NCBI GenBank assembly: GCA_963634745.1
Contig: CAVHCX010000002.1
Location: forward strand, 1-64,000
Length of the DNA stretch: 64,000 bases
Reading direction: 5' to 3'
From: CAKRJP01 sp963634745
GTDB taxonomy: Bacteria > Bacillota > Clostridia > Lachnospirales > Lachnospiraceae
Shown here: positions 36,112-44,287 of the stretch, piece by piece
Layout of the letters: each line of letters begins with the position of its first letter
How positions within the stretch are numbered: position 1 is the first letter of the stretch
Made by a program: the position numbers and the translations under genes
The notes under the pieces: model-generated
Seen by the model: only the letters and a program-made list of their open reading frames with translations
Database searches by the model: none
Told to the model about the DNA's origin: nothing

Positions 36112-38190
36112 CTATACCTCTGTAAAATCATAGGTCGTATTGTTATCGTCTTCCTTACTATCCTCAGAAATTTCTTCTCTTAGGTCGATCTTGTCTTCCG
36201 TCTGCTTGTCCGTCTCTGATTTAGTGGACTCCTCTGCGGGATTGCTCATTACAAATCCTGTAGTCACCCCATCTACCATGGCATCAGACTGGCCTTCCAC
36301 CGGGTTCATACCTATACGAGGTTCTTCCTTCTTTGGAGCTTCCGGATCGATTCCTTCCATCTCATGGAAAATTTCCATAAATTCCTTACCGGTAATGGTC
36401 TCTTTCTCGATCAGGAAGGCGGCAATCTTATCCATGGTTGCCCTGTGGTCTCTAAGAAGGGTCTTGGCCTCCTCATAGGACTCCTTCAAAATCTCCATGA
36501 TCTCCTTATCAATCTCGGCAGATGTCTCGTCAGCGCAGTTACTTACTGCTCTTCCATCCAAATACTTGTGCTGTACCGACTCTAATCCAATCAGACCGAA
36601 CTTCTTGCTCATACCATACTGCGTGATCATGGATCTCGCAATACTGGTAGCTCTCTCTATATCATTGGAAGCACCTGTGGTAACTGTATCAAATACAATC
36701 TCCTCTGCTGCGCGGCCTCCTAAAAGTCCTACCAGCATAGCCCGGAGTTCTTTCTCTGTATTTAAAAACTTCTCTTCCTCCGGCGTCTGCATAACATATC
36801 CAAGGGCACCCATGGTTCTTGGAACGATGGTAATCTTCTGCACCGGCTCTGCGTCTTTTTGAAGAGCGCTGACCATAGCATGTCCCACCTCGTGGTAGGA
36901 AACGATCCGTCGTTCCTCCTGACTCATGATCCGATCCTTCTTCTCCTTACCTACAAGGACCACTTCCACTGCCTCAAAGAGGTCTGCCTGGCTTACTGCA
37001 TTCCTTCCATGCTTTACAGCATTGATGGCTGCCTCGTTGATCATGTTGGCAAGGTCTGAACCAACGGCTCCTGAAGTTGCTAAGGCAATGGCATCTAAGT
37101 CTACCGTCTCATCCATGCGCACATCTTTGGAATGTACCTTAAGGACATCCACACGACCCTTAAGGTCCGGTTTTTCTACTACGATCCGTCTGTCAAAACG
37201 GCCCGGTCTAAGAAGGGCCGGATCCAGAATCTCCGGACGGTTGGTTGCTGCAAGAAGAACCAAGCCTTTATTGCTTTCAAATCCATCCATCTCTGCCAGC
37301 AACTGGTTCAGGGTCTGCTCTCTCTCATCATTGCTTCCCATCTGATTGTCACGGCTCTTACCAATGGCATCAATCTCATCGATAAAGATGATACATGGCG
37401 CCATCTTCTGAGCTTCCTTAAAGAGGTCCCGGACTCTTGAGGCACCTACACCTACATACATTTCTACAAAAGCAGATCCGCTGAGGGAGAAAAATGGGAC
37501 TCCCGCTTCTCCTGCTACTGCCTTGGCTAGAAGTGTCTTACCTGTTCCCGGAGGTCCTACTAAGAGGGCTCCCTTAGGGAGCTTGGCTCCTACGCTGGTA
37601 TATTTCCCGGGATTATGAAGGAAATCTACCACCTCCTGGAGAGATTCCTTGGCCTCATCCTGGCCGGCTACATCCTTAAAAGTGACACCTGTAGACTTCT
37701 CTACATAGAGCTTGGCATTGCTTTTTCCAATACCCATAACGCCACCGCCGCCGGACATTTTCTTGGCCATCCAAACCATCATGCCTACTACAAAGGCAAT
37801 TGGCAGGAAGGTTAAAATAATCTCCAATATAATAGAATAGGTAGCATCCGGAATCTGCTGCTCGTAGTCTACCCCCGCCTTATAAAGGCGGTCCGAAAGG
37901 GATGCATCCTCCACCAAACCGGTATAATATTCGTTGGCGATGAGCTGCCCCTTCTCCTTCTTCTCTGTGATGACAAGGCGGTCACTTCTTATCTCTACCT
38001 TATCTACCTTACCATCATCTACCATCTTCAGAAATTCATTGTAGCTAATTTCCTGATCGCTGGTCTTACCTTGAAACTGGTAAAGGGCCAGCACCAAAAT
38101 AGTGGTGATCAAGGTGACTATAAGAATAAAGGAAAGGTTTTGCTTATTGTTCCTGTTATCTTTGTTATTAGGGTTGTTTTGATTATCCAT
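36112..38190 (-). CDS. ftsH: ATP-dependent zinc metalloprotease FtsH
   Basis: This is a 692-residue membrane-anchored AAA+ protease. Membrane spans are at about 20-37 and 119-140, with a short extracytoplasmic loop between. Walker A GPPGTGKT is at 212-219, Walker B IIFIDEID at 267-274, and the SRH follows. The zinc site is HEVGH at 433-437 (HEAGH is more usual), with the third ligand in ASNDIERAT. An Asn/Lys-rich N-terminus and an acidic C-terminal tail of about 80 residues are lineage-specific. GGGAGG precedes the ATG. It is divergent from pyrG. Confidence 0.98.
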   Translation of the reverse strand: MDNQNNPNNKDNRNNKQNLSFILIVTLITTILVLALYQFQGKTSDQEISYNEFLKMVDDGKVDKVEIRSDRLVITEKKEKGQLIANEYYTGLVEDASLSDRLYKAGVDYEQQIPDATYSIILEIILTFLPIAFVVGMMVWMAKKMSGGGGVMGIGKSNAKLYVEKSTGVTFKDVAGQDEAKESLQEVVDFLHNPGKYTSVGAKLPKGALLVGPPGTGKTLLAKAVAGEAGVPFFSLSGSAFVEMYVGVGASRVRDLFKEAQKMAPCIIFIDEIDAIGKSRDNQMGSNDEREQTLNQLLAEMDGFESNKGLVLLAATNRPEILDPALLRPGRFDRRIVVEKPDLKGRVDVLKVHSKDVRMDETVDLDAIALATSGAVGSDLANMINEAAINAVKHGRNAVSQADLFEAVEVVLVGKEKKDRIMSQEERRIVSYHEVGHAMVSALQKDAEPVQKITIVPRTMGALGYVMQTPEEEKFLNTEKELRAMLVGLLGGRAAEEIVFDTVTTGASNDIERATSIARSMITQYGMSKKFGLIGLESVQHKYLDGRAVSNCADETSAEIDKEIMEILKESYEEAKTLLRDHRATMDKIAAFLIEKETITGKEFMEIFHEMEGIDPEAPKKEEPRIGMNPVEGQSDAMVDGVTTGFVMSNPAEESTKSETDKQTEDKIDLREEISEDSKEDDNNTTYDFTEV

Positions 38191-38263
38191 ATGTTTCCTC
38201 CCACTTTATCTTCTAATTATACGAACGGAGAAAGGGTAAATCAATAAAAACATTATGAAAAGA

Positions 38264-38293
38264 TTGTAAACTAAGGCTTTCTTGTAGTATACT
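38264..38293 (+). promoter_or_regulatory. Promoter of pyrG
   Basis: TTGTAA-N18-TATACT on the plus strand. It implies a leader of about 150 bases before the pyrG start. Confidence 0.6.
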
Positions 38294-38314
38294 TGGGTTT
38301 AGGATTGTTCATTT

Positions 38315-38391
38315 TTAGAAGACAGGCTTCATTCATTTATGACTCTTCTAATGTTTTCTCAAAAAAACACAGATCCTATCTGTATTTTTTT
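38315..38391 (+). promoter_or_regulatory. Attenuator-like pyrG leader
   Basis: Hairpin one is TTAGAAGA (38315-38322) with TCTTCTAA (38344-38351). Hairpin two is ACAGAT-CCT-ATCTGT (38369-38383), preceded by seven A and followed by A and seven T, which is the form of an intrinsic terminator inside the leader. Firmicutes pyrG is known to be controlled by leader attenuation in response to CTP. The classical GGGC start for reiterative transcription is not obvious here. Confidence 0.55.
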
Positions 38392-38448
38392 ATGGAAACA
38401 TTGTATAATCCTACAGTATTTTTAAAAATTAATTCCAAGGAGGAAGTT

Positions 38449-40062
38449 ATGGCAGTCAAATATGTATTCGTTACAGGCGGCGTTGTATCTGGTCTCGGAA
38501 AGGGCATTACTGCTGCGTCTTTAGGACGTCTTTTAAAGGCTCGCGGATATACCGTGACCATGCAAAAATTTGATCCTTATATTAATATCGACCCAGGTAC
38601 CATGAATCCGGTACAGCACGGTGAGGTTTTCGTTACAGACGACGGAGCCGAGACAGATTTGGATTTAGGTCACTATGAAAGATTTATCGATGAAAGTCTC
38701 AGCAAGAATTCCAACGTGACCACCGGTAAGATCTACTGGTCTGTCCTACAGAAGGAACGTCGCGGAGATTTCGGCGGAGGTACTGTTCAGGTAATCCCTC
38801 ACATCACCAACGAGATCAAGGATCGTTTCTATCGCAATCCTGCTGCTGAGAATACAGAGATCGCCATTATAGAAGTTGGCGGAACTGTAGGTGATATTGA
38901 AAGTCAGCCTTTCCTAGAGGCCATTCGTCAGTTCCAGCATGAGAAGGGACGAGACAATGTAATCTTGATCCACGTAACCTTGATTCCTTATCTTCGTGCT
39001 TCTCAGGAGATGAAAACCAAACCAACCCAGGCCAGCGTTAAGGACCTTCAGGGTATGGGAATCCAGCCGGATATCTTAGTATGCCGGTCTGAGCACCCAC
39101 TGGATACCGGAATCAAAGAAAAGATTGCACTCTTCTGTAATGTTCCTGCCAACCATGTCCTTCAGAACTTGGATGTAGAATACCTCTATGAAGCACCTCT
39201 TGCTATGGAGGAAGAAAATCTTGCAGGCGTTGTATGCGAGAGCTTGAAGCTTCCTTGTCCGGAACCGGACCTTAAGGACTGGAAGGAAATGGTAGACTAC
39301 CTAAAACATCCAAATTCAGAAGTCACCGTAGCCTTGGTAGGTAAATATATCCAGCTTCACGATGCTTATATCAGTGTTGTAGAAGCCCTAAAGCATGGCG
39401 GAATCTTTAGCCGTGCCACTGTAAATATTAAGTGGATTGATTCTGAAACAGTAACTCCTGAGAATGTAGGCGAACTTTTAGGAGATGTCAGCGGAATCTT
39501 AGTTCCCGGCGGATTCGGTAACCGTGGTATTGACGGAAAATTAGAAGCCATCAAGTATGCCCGTACCAACAAGATTCCTTTCCTTGGTCTTTGCCTGGGT
39601 ATGCAGCTTGCCATTACTGAATTTGCAAGAGATGTCTTAGGATACCACGATGCCCACAGCGCAGAGCTTGATCCTAATACCACCCACCCGGTTATCCACA
39701 TTATGCCGGAGCAGATCGGTATTGAGAACATCGGAGGAACCTTAAGACTTGGCTCCTATCCATGTATTTTGAACAAGAATTCCAAAGCTTATGAGCTCTA
39801 TGGAACCGAGGAGATCCACGAGCGCCACCGTCACCGCTATGAGGTTAATAACGATTACAGAGATGACCTTACCGCTCATGGCATGATGCTATCCGGTCTC
39901 TCACCGGACGGACGTATCGTAGAGATGATCGAGATCCCGGACCACCCTTGGTTTATCGCAACCCAGGCCCATCCGGAATTAAAATCTCGTCCAAACAGAC
40001 CGCATCCATTATTCCGTGGATTCATCGAGGCTTCCCTCCAGTACAGAGATCAACATAAATAG
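38449..40062 (+). CDS. pyrG: CTP synthase
   Basis: This 537-residue amidotransferase converts UTP to CTP with glutamine and ATP. The N-terminal synthase domain has VTGGVVSGLGKGI and DPYINIDPGTMNP, and the GATase domain has LGLCLGMQ with the catalytic Cys and a late His/Glu pair in THPELKSRP-type sequence (QAHPELKSRP). The frame is open 52 codons upstream through the leader, but AAGGAGG precedes the ATG at 38449 and the canonical MAVKYVFVTGG start is there. A terminator follows. Confidence 0.98.
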   Translation: MAVKYVFVTGGVVSGLGKGITAASLGRLLKARGYTVTMQKFDPYINIDPGTMNPVQHGEVFVTDDGAETDLDLGHYERFIDESLSKNSNVTTGKIYWSVLQKERRGDFGGGTVQVIPHITNEIKDRFYRNPAAENTEIAIIEVGGTVGDIESQPFLEAIRQFQHEKGRDNVILIHVTLIPYLRASQEMKTKPTQASVKDLQGMGIQPDILVCRSEHPLDTGIKEKIALFCNVPANHVLQNLDVEYLYEAPLAMEEENLAGVVCESLKLPCPEPDLKDWKEMVDYLKHPNSEVTVALVGKYIQLHDAYISVVEALKHGGIFSRATVNIKWIDSETVTPENVGELLGDVSGILVPGGFGNRGIDGKLEAIKYARTNKIPFLGLCLGMQLAITEFARDVLGYHDAHSAELDPNTTHPVIHIMPEQIGIENIGGTLRLGSYPCILNKNSKAYELYGTEEIHERHRHRYEVNNDYRDDLTAHGMMLSGLSPDGRIVEMIEIPDHPWFIATQAHPELKSRPNRPHPLFRGFIEASLQYRDQHK

Positions 40063-40074
40063 ACCTAAAAGACC

Positions 40075-40110
40075 AAATAGGACTGTCCTTTGGCGGACAG
40101 TCCTATTTTT
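40075..40110 (+). terminator. Terminator after pyrG
   Basis: AATAGGACTGTCC and GGACAGTCCTATT arms around TTTGGC, followed by a T-run. Confidence 0.95.
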
Positions 40111-40118
40111 ATCTCTTT

Positions 40119-40784
40119 TTATATAGAAAGCCTCTCTCTTGCTATCTGTAACCTATGATCAAATTCCGGATAGAAAGACTCCGGATCTTTATAAGGGGCC
40201 AAATAAAAACTTTGCAAAAGATAGATACTCAGCTGCTTTACCGCTTTTTCATCCTCAGAAGTCATGGCAAATTCCTGAAGTGGCTTTAAAAAATAATGCC
40301 ATTTTTTTACGAAGTCTTCGTAGGCTCCCAGATTGGAAATCCCCAGCCATTTTTTAATCTTGATCTTTCCTTTTTTGGGATACGGACATTCTTTGGTCTG
40401 AAGAATATAGCGGAAGGAGTGATTTTCATAGTAGCGGCCCAGGGGAAAGAGCCTGCAGATGCCGGGACGGAAGCTGTGGATTTCGCAGCGTCCATTTGCA
40501 TCTAAAAAGGCACAGCCTTTCGTATCCTCCATCATTTTCAAATTGGGCAAGATGATCCCGTCCGCCACATTTAATTCCAAGGGGCCGGAAAGAAGCTCCT
40601 GCACGGAAGTTTGCAGACCCGAAGTCAACAGACAGACATCCAAGGGGTCCAGCACAATGGATGTCCCCATGCCATGACAGCAGGTCGAACAGCCCATGCA
40701 GCCGCCGCAGTCCGTTTTTACCATATCATTATTTGTATAAAATCTCCCATCGGTTTCTGTAGATAAATCCATCTCTCTTAACAT
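40119..40784 (-). CDS. YkgJ-type cysteine cluster protein (putative Zn/Fe-chelating)
   Basis: This 221-residue protein of the CxxCxxCC family (PF03692) carries CGGCMGCSTCC at about 26-36, a second cluster CAFLDANGRCEIHSFRPGICRLFP at about 91-114, and a later ECPYPKK Cys. These Cys residues probably bind zinc or an iron-sulfur cluster; no enzymatic role is known for the family in general. TTGAGG lies 7 bases before the ATG and an extended -10 (TGGTATAAT) about 25 bases upstream. It is convergent with pyrG and divergent from the structured leader described next. Confidence 0.85.
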   Translation of the reverse strand: MLREMDLSTETDGRFYTNNDMVKTDCGGCMGCSTCCHGMGTSIVLDPLDVCLLTSGLQTSVQELLSGPLELNVADGIILPNLKMMEDTKGCAFLDANGRCEIHSFRPGICRLFPLGRYYENHSFRYILQTKECPYPKKGKIKIKKWLGISNLGAYEDFVKKWHYFLKPLQEFAMTSEDEKAVKQLSIYLLQSFYLAPYKDPESFYPEFDHRLQIARERLSI

Positions 40785-40875
40785 AAGAATGCCTCAACTT
40801 TCTAATCAAATTATACCAAGTACCTCTATATTAAGGGAAATAGAAGAAAGATGCAAACACATAAAGAAAGTGTAA

Positions 40876-40921
40876 AGACCGCGGTCTAAACCTTGAGTGT
40901 TTTTGGCAATTTTGTTATAAT
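40876..40921 (+). promoter_or_regulatory. Perfect 12-bp palindrome and promoter for the structured leader
   Basis: AGACCGCGGTCT (40876-40887) is a perfect palindrome that ends five bases before the -35 box. The promoter is TTGAGT (40893-40898), 17 bases, TATAAT (40916-40921). A regulator binding the palindrome could activate or repress from this position. No candidate regulator is adjacent. Confidence 0.7.
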
Positions 40922-40927
40922 TTTATC

Positions 40928-41161
40928 GAAAAAGACGATGTAGCATCGTCAAAATGTAGGATGCAAAGGAGCATGCGAGGGGCCGTTTGAGACTCTGGTT
41001 TGCGTGCCCCTTTTTTTATCAAAATATCTGAAACCAGGAAGGTTGGGGATTGCTCCAACCGGTGAGCATCTCTTGAAATCAGATATCTTCTTATGGGAAT
41101 TTGCCGCTAAATTTCCCACTTGGTTCTGACATTCTACAAAAGGATAAGGAGAAAGAAAAAT
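40928..41161 (+). ncRNA. Structured leader RNA with internal terminator (riboswitch/attenuator candidate)
   Basis: About 234 bases lie between the predicted transcription start and the start codon. Elements in order: hairpin GACGATG/CATCGTC (40934-40950); terminator AGGGGC (40978-40983) with GCCCCT (41006-41011) plus a T-run; a competing 8-bp pairing of GCATGCGA (40971-40978) with bases 41000-41007, which cannot coexist with the terminator; an 8-bp closing stem ATATCTGA/TCAGATAT (41024-41031 and 41079-41086) around a GGTTGG/CCAACC hairpin; then a GGGAATTT/AAATTTCCC hairpin near 41094-41118. I could not match it to any riboswitch class whose consensus I remember. Confidence 0.6.
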
Positions 41162-42316
41162 ATGGAGAAAAAGAGAAAAAAAGCGATCAGCTTGGAAGCT
41201 TTTATTTTTCTTGCTGCGTTTTTATTATGTTTTGGCGCAGTGGGAACAAAGATGGGCATTTCCAACATGATGCAGACCATGATGGCTACCGCTTACGACC
41301 TTTTGGTCAATACGGTTCTTAACATTACAGCCATCGCAGTACTGGCAGGAGCCATTGCTGCTGTGCTTTCGGAATTTGGTGTTATCGCCTTGTTTAACAA
41401 GATCATCACACCGCTCATGAAGCCACTTTATGATCTTCCGGGCGCATCGGCAGTCGGTATTTTTACCACCTACATGGCAGACAATCCGGCGATTTTGTCC
41501 TTGGCGGAGGATAAAAATTTCAAGCGATATTTTAAGAAATATCAATTGCCGGCCCTTACAAACCTTGGTACTGCTTTCGGAATGGGACTCATTGTATCTA
41601 CCTATATGATGACCCTGCCCCTGACAGGTGAAAACCTAGGGCTTGCGATTGCCATCGGAAATTTAGGAGCCGTCATCGGAAGTATTGTCAGCGTAAGATT
41701 AATGCTTCATTTTACCAAAAAAGAATTCGGAACTACTGAATATTGCATTCCACCGGAAGATGGAGATGACGATATTATGAATACGCGAGAGATCCGTTCC
41801 GGAAGCGTAGCAGGAAGAATCCTGGATGCCATGCTAGAAGGCGGAAAAAGCGGTGTAGAAGTCGGTGTTGCGATTGTTCCCGGTGTTCTGATCATCTGTA
41901 CCATAGTTATGATGCTTACCTATGGACCAGGTGCAGATGGCTATACCGGAGCAGCCTATCAGGGAGTTGCTTTATTCCCTTGGATTGGGGAAAAGCTTTC
42001 CTTTATATTGAAACCACTTTTTGGTTTTACTTCCTCTTCAGCAATTTCTGTTCCTATTACAGCTCTTGGAGCTGCCGGAGCAGCCATTGGATTAATCCCG
42101 GAGATGGCTATAAACGGCTCCGTCCATGCTAATGATGTAGCCGTATTTACAGCCATGTGTATGTGCTGGAGCGGTTACTTAAGTACCCATGTAGGAATGA
42201 TGTCAGCCCTTAAGATGCCTCATCTTACCGGCAAGGCGATTATCAGTCATACCATCGGAGGCCTTTGTGCGGGAGTAGCGGCAAACTTCCTCTTCCAAAT
42301 CATAAGTATGATTTAA
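41162..42316 (+). CDS. Gate-domain membrane protein (CD0519/CD1768-like transporter family)
   Basis: This 384-residue integral membrane protein has about nine hydrophobic spans. Two related halves have the character of nucleoside-recognition/Gate domain proteins (SpmA/SpmB, NupC-like), with conserved loops such as TTYMADNPAILSLAEDKNF, GGKSGVEVGVAIVPG and SSSAISVPITALGAAGAA. I recall C. difficile homologues named CD0519 and CD1768 without known substrate. The start at 41162 is set by AAGGAG upstream; the frame stays open earlier from a TTG. It is a single gene between a structured leader and a terminator, so expression is probably governed by that leader. Transport role is inferred. Confidence 0.75.
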   Translation: MEKKRKKAISLEAFIFLAAFLLCFGAVGTKMGISNMMQTMMATAYDLLVNTVLNITAIAVLAGAIAAVLSEFGVIALFNKIITPLMKPLYDLPGASAVGIFTTYMADNPAILSLAEDKNFKRYFKKYQLPALTNLGTAFGMGLIVSTYMMTLPLTGENLGLAIAIGNLGAVIGSIVSVRLMLHFTKKEFGTTEYCIPPEDGDDDIMNTREIRSGSVAGRILDAMLEGGKSGVEVGVAIVPGVLIICTIVMMLTYGPGADGYTGAAYQGVALFPWIGEKLSFILKPLFGFTSSSAISVPITALGAAGAAIGLIPEMAINGSVHANDVAVFTAMCMCWSGYLSTHVGMMSALKMPHLTGKAIISHTIGGLCAGVAANFLFQIISMI

Positions 42317-42333
42317 AAAAGAATTTAAAGAAT

Positions 42334-42377
42334 GAGCCCAGTAGCAATTGAAACAATTGCTACCGGGCCTTTTTTTA
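42334..42377 (+). terminator. Terminator after the Gate-domain gene
   Basis: GCCCAGTAGCAATTG and CAATTGCTACCGGGC around AAA, followed by seven T. Confidence 0.95.
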
Positions 42378-42387
42378 TTTCTCTTTC

Positions 42388-42439
42388 TTGACTTTTTTTA
42401 TTTTTCCATTATAATTATCACAGATAATTACCTTTGATA
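42388..42439 (+). promoter_or_regulatory. Promoter and operator of the marR-MATE unit
   Basis: TTGACT-N16-TATAAT (42388-42415) is overlapped by TTATCACAGATAA (42415-42427), a 13-bp dyad. A further TGATAA (42434-42439) extends it to a longer imperfect palindrome with TTATCA. The position just after the -10 suits autorepression by the MarR protein encoded next. Confidence 0.65.
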
Positions 42440-42466
42440 ACTATCTCACTTCACAAAGGAGCTTGT

Positions 42467-42919
42467 ATGGAAACAGAATTAATTAAAAAGATGTTTGACG
42501 CCTGCTATCAGGCCAAGCGAACCAGGGACCTGCTTCCCCCCCTGCCTAAGGGCACCCTCCCATCCTTTATCCAATACCTGGATGTGATCGGGAAAATGGA
42601 AAAAGCAGATATGAATGTAAAAATCTCAGACATCAGCCAGGCCTTAGGTCTTCCAAGACCCGGTGTTACCAGAACCGTAAAGGATATGGTGGAAAAAGGA
42701 TATTTAAGGAAGATTAACTGCCCCCAGGATAAAAGGATCACCTATCTTGCCATGACGGACAAGGGGCGAAATTTATCCAGAAAATATGATGGGGATTATT
42801 TTAAGGACCTATCGGTCTATTTAGATGAGATTTCTACCGAAGATGCAGAATGCATGATCAGAACCATCGAAAAATTTTACGATATCATGAAGGCCCAGTC
42901 CTCAAAAAATGACACGTAA
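42467..42919 (+). CDS. MarR family transcriptional regulator
   Basis: This 150-residue winged-helix regulator has its DNA-binding core at about residues 40-105: KISDISQALGLPRPGVTRTVKDMVEKGYLRK, then the wing QDKRITYLAMTDKG. N- and C-terminal helices would form the dimer interface. The start at 42467 follows AAAGGAG. It is followed 30 bases later by a MATE exporter on the same strand, the usual arrangement for a drug- or metabolite-responsive repressor with its pump. The inducer is unknown. Confidence 0.93.
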   Translation: METELIKKMFDACYQAKRTRDLLPPLPKGTLPSFIQYLDVIGKMEKADMNVKISDISQALGLPRPGVTRTVKDMVEKGYLRKINCPQDKRITYLAMTDKGRNLSRKYDGDYFKDLSVYLDEISTEDAECMIRTIEKFYDIMKAQSSKNDT

Positions 42920-42949
42920 ATTCAAAAATCATAACGTAAGGAGGAAGAT

Positions 42950-44287
42950 ATGAACGATAAATCAGATTTTACCCAAGGAAATATTCTAAAGAAACTTGTA
43001 TTATTTATGATGCCAATTTTAGGTGCATTGGTGTTGCAGGCGGCCTACGGTGCGGTGGATGTTCTTGTGGTCGGCCGTTTTGGCACTACCCAGGGCCTGT
43101 CCGGTGTCTCTACCGGAAGTCAGGTACTAAACCTGGTCACCTTTGTAGTTACCCAGTTTGCAATGGGAATCACTGTCTTGATTGCCCGTTATATAGGAGA
43201 AAAAAATCACCATAAGATCGGCGCCGTTATTGGTGGCTCTGTGGTTGTATTTGCCATTATGGCCCTAGTCTTATTTCTTGTCATGGTGGCCTTTCCAAGG
43301 CAGATTGCCCTGATCATGCAGGCCCCCAGTGAGGCCCTTGTTTCCACCACCAACTACATCCGGATCTGCGGAAGCGGTATTTTCTTTATTGTAGCCTACA
43401 ATGTGCTCTCCGCCATCTTCCGCGGGCTGGGGGACAGCAAGTCTCCCCTCCTATTTGTATTGGTAGCCTGTATTGTAAATGTTTTTGGGGACTTACTTCT
43501 TGTAGCCGGTCTCCACATGGATGCCTCCGGTGCTGCCTTAGCCACTGTATGCGCCCAGGCCCTCAGTGTGGTTTTTGCCATTGTCTTATTGCTAAAGAAG
43601 GACCTGCCTTTTGAGATTAAAAAATCCGATATCCATTTTAATCCGGAATGCAAGAAATTCTTAAAAATCGGGCTTCCTTTAGCCTTACAGGAATTTTTGA
43701 CCCAGGCCTCCTTCCTGGCCCTGTGTGCTTTCGTAAACCGCCTAGGCCTCTCTGCTTCCTCCGGATACGGGGTTGCCTGCAAAATCGTAAACTTTGCCAT
43801 GTTGGTACCAAGTTCCCTGATGCAGTCTATGGCCTCCTTTGTCTCCCAAAATATTGGGGCCGGCAAGTTGGAACGCGCAAAGAAATCCATGCTCACGGGC
43901 ATTGGCGTAGGCCTAGCCGTAGGCTGCCTTGTATTTTTATTAGTCTTTACCCAGGGAGACCACCTGTCTGCCTGCTTCACCACAGATGCTGACGTTATTA
44001 TAAAATCCTTTGATTACCTAAAGGGATTTGCCCCGGAAGCCCTGGTGACCGCCGTACTTTTCAGCATGGTAGGTTATTTCAACGGAAGAAATCAAACGGT
44101 TTGGGTTATGATCCAGGGCCTCATCCAGACCCTTTTAGTAAGGCTTCCATTCGCCTACTTTATGAGTATCAAACCCAATGCAAGCCTGACATCTATTGGT
44201 CTTGCGGCACCTATATCCACCACCGTAGGTATTATCTTAAACATCGGATTTTATATCTACCTATCAAAAAAGGATCGCCAAAACTAG
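42950..44287 (+). CDS. MATE family efflux transporter (marR-linked)
   Basis: This 445-residue, 12-span multidrug and toxic compound extrusion protein belongs to the NorM/DinF superfamily. It has the two-fold repeat with GRFGTTQGLSGVSTGSQ in the first half, FRGLGDSKSPLLF at the end of helix 4, and QNIGAGKLERAKKS in the second half. It is probably a Na+ or H+ antiporter exporting cationic or organic compounds. It is cotranscribed with the marR gene. Its TAG stop lies in a CTAG shared with the stop of the convergent MATE gene. Confidence 0.94.
   Translation: MNDKSDFTQGNILKKLVLFMMPILGALVLQAAYGAVDVLVVGRFGTTQGLSGVSTGSQVLNLVTFVVTQFAMGITVLIARYIGEKNHHKIGAVIGGSVVVFAIMALVLFLVMVAFPRQIALIMQAPSEALVSTTNYIRICGSGIFFIVAYNVLSAIFRGLGDSKSPLLFVLVACIVNVFGDLLLVAGLHMDASGAALATVCAQALSVVFAIVLLLKKDLPFEIKKSDIHFNPECKKFLKIGLPLALQEFLTQASFLALCAFVNRLGLSASSGYGVACKIVNFAMLVPSSLMQSMASFVSQNIGAGKLERAKKSMLTGIGVGLAVGCLVFLLVFTQGDHLSACFTTDADVIIKSFDYLKGFAPEALVTAVLFSMVGYFNGRNQTVWVMIQGLIQTLLVRLPFAYFMSIKPNASLTSIGLAAPISTTVGIILNIGFYIYLSKKDRQN

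Noticed and set aside
38293..38448. N-terminal extension of CTP synthase
   Set aside because: The open frame before the real start covers the leader hairpins; AAGGAGG and the family N-terminus fix the ATG at 38449.
40934..41020. c-di-GMP-I or fluoride riboswitch in the structured leader
   Set aside because: GGATGCAAAG and GACGATG recall pieces of those consensus sequences, but the GCAAACC helix and tetraloop of c-di-GMP-I and the paired core of the fluoride class are missing.
43396..43983. 195-codon minus-strand ORF inside the marR-linked MATE gene
   Set aside because: It is antisense to conserved MATE coding sequence and has biased, non-protein-like composition.
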